Assembly: GCA_025450975.1 (NCBI GenBank)
Contig: JANWLI010000067.1
Coordinates: forward strand, 1-22,890
Direction of reading: 5' to 3'
Length of the DNA: 22,890 nucleotides
From: Candidatus Kapaibacterium sp.
GTDB taxonomy: Bacteria; Bacteroidota; Ignavibacteria; Palsa-1295
Part shown: piece by piece, positions 21,954-22,890 of the stretch
Layout of the letters: each line of letters begins with the position of its first letter
Position numbering within the stretch: the first letter of the stretch is position 1
Position numbers and translations under genes: made by a program
The notes under the pieces: model-generated
Told to the model about the DNA's origin: nothing
Database searches by the model: none
What the model saw: only the letters and a program-made list of their open reading frames with translations

Positions 21954-22885
21954 AAGCTTTGATCTTTAAGTGTCGTTAGCAGTATGGAGTTTTTCCATTC
22001 TGGCACCAAGTCGCAATTATAGTATTCCATGCCGGTCACCGCAAGTGTCGGTGTCCAGGCTACCATCGGTTCTACGATCGAGGAGTCGTTGCAAGATTGT
22101 TTCTCACCCTCTTTATCGCAATAGCCATGGACGAGCGGCCAGCCGTAATTCTTACCCGGCTTGATGATATTGATCTCGTCGTCAGACATATCACCGTGCT
22201 CGCTGCTATAGAGTATCCCATCCGGACCGAAGAACAGTCCTTGCGGATTCCGATGCCCTTTCGACCAGACCGGACTTCCCTTCCAGGGATTGTCCTCGGG
22301 AATCGAGCCGTCAAGATTCAACCGGAGTATCTTACCGTTCGGACTTTCATCCTGCTGCGATAACTGCGGCTTGTAATAGGTCTCGCTCGTCGAAACGTAC
22401 AGCTTGCGATCCGGGCCGATCGCTACTCGTGCTCCATTATGCAGTGTATATGCTTCAATGCCATCGAAGAGCGTTGTCTTGTCAAGCAGTGTATCGGCCT
22501 CATACCTGTAGCGAACTACTTTTTCAATGAAGAGTACTGTATCCGGTACTGTGGTGGAGTCGCCATAGGTATAGACGATATAGACGAACGGCGTATCCGG
22601 AAAATCAGGATGAAAATCGAAGCCAAGCATGCCGCGTTCTCCGAGGCAGTAGACTTCCGTTTCATAGTGGATCTTCTTGATCTCGCCAGTCTCGGGATGG
22701 ACTCGCTTGAACCAGCCGGCTCGCTCGGTGAACCAGATCCAATCATCGTGGCCCCAGCGGATCTCCCAGGGCACATTCAGTTCTTTGGCGACATCGCGCG
22801 TTCGGTAGTCGATCCGTTGTGCATAGCTAGCGACAGCTGGCAACAGGATCAGTGCAAGTTGTAAGGACCTCCAAACATTGAGCAT
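21917..22885 (-). CDS. PQQ-dependent sugar dehydrogenase-like protein, N-terminal fragment (frameshifted)
   Basis: A frame encoding 322 residues starting with a signal peptide (about 1-22). It matches the soluble glucose/sorbosone dehydrogenase beta-propeller family (YliI/Asd-type), which oxidises sugars with pyrroloquinoline quinone in the periplasm. Visible landmarks are VPWEIRW (38-44), GERGMLGFDFHPDF (82-95), the HNG segment at 149-151 matching the catalytic His region, FGPDGILY (219-226), and GHRNPQGL with R212. The last eight residues before the TGA are out of frame. The true reading continues in the -1 frame from 21944. The window ends 5 bases upstream of the start, so its promoter is not visible. 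Confidence 0.8.
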   Translation of the reverse strand: MLNVWRSLQLALILLPAVASYAQRIDYRTRDVAKELNVPWEIRWGHDDWIWFTERAGWFKRVHPETGEIKKIHYETEVYCLGERGMLGFDFHPDFPDTPFVYIVYTYGDSTTVPDTVLFIEKVVRYRYEADTLLDKTTLFDGIEAYTLHNGARVAIGPDRKLYVSTSETYYKPQLSQQDESPNGKILRLNLDGSIPEDNPWKGSPVWSKGHRNPQGLFFGPDGILYSSEHGDMSDDEINIIKPGKNYGWPLVHGYCDKEGEKQSCNDSSIVEPMVAWTPTLAVTGMEYYNCDLVPEWKNSILLTTLKDQSLWQLSWTSRERR

Positions 22886-22890
22886 GGTAG

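Overview
The window looks like part of a chromosome from the Bacteroidota/Chlorobiota branch, possibly a Candidatus Kapabacteria-type lineage (the lineage guess is inference). Three things support this. At least three secreted proteins end in type IX secretion system (T9SS) type A sorting domains, and a DUF2723 membrane protein is present. The order rplM-rpsI-rpsB-tsf-pyrH-frr fits this branch. Five intergenic sites match the Bacteroidota -7 promoter box TAnnTTTG, although no convincing -33 TTG partner was found. I saw no tRNA, rRNA, CRISPR array, insertion sequence, integrase or phage gene.

Left edge (1-1266, + strand): the C-terminal part of a DUF2723 protein with a TPR-like tail. It converges on the next block with an 8-bp overlap of the stop regions.

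Envelope block (1259-15207, all - strand, transcribed right to left): a lipoprotein with VWA and OmpA domains; a PD40/OmpA protein reminiscent of T9SS PorE, coupled by ATGA to a small outer-membrane beta-barrel; two giant tandem paralogs of 1244 and 1218 aa; signal peptidase I (lepB); and hemW. The paralogs share an unknown N-terminal domain, five Cys-bearing modules marked by a D-x-G-I motif, a possible cohesin-like region and a T9SS sorting domain. Together the block covers peptidoglycan anchoring, an outer-membrane pore, surface cargo and the peptidase that removes cargo signal peptides. A single long transcript is possible but unproven.

Middle (15208-15763): a divergent promoter region with a -7 box on each strand, then a single-domain EVE protein on the + strand.

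Translation block (15817-19939, - strand): rplM-rpsI, terminator, rpsB, strong intergenic hairpin, tsf, terminator, own -7 box, pyrH-frr.

Right edge (20089-22885, - strand): a periplasmic PQQ-type sugar dehydrogenase with a T9SS tail that is split by a one-base frameshift, a TrmH/SpoU RNA methyltransferase and a small beta-barrel protein closed by a strong terminator.

No gene-free stretch exceeds 300 bases. The longest are about 149 bp (upstream of rplM), 141 bp (upstream of rpsB), 128 bp (13721-13848) and 117 bp (7124-7240). Each is described below.
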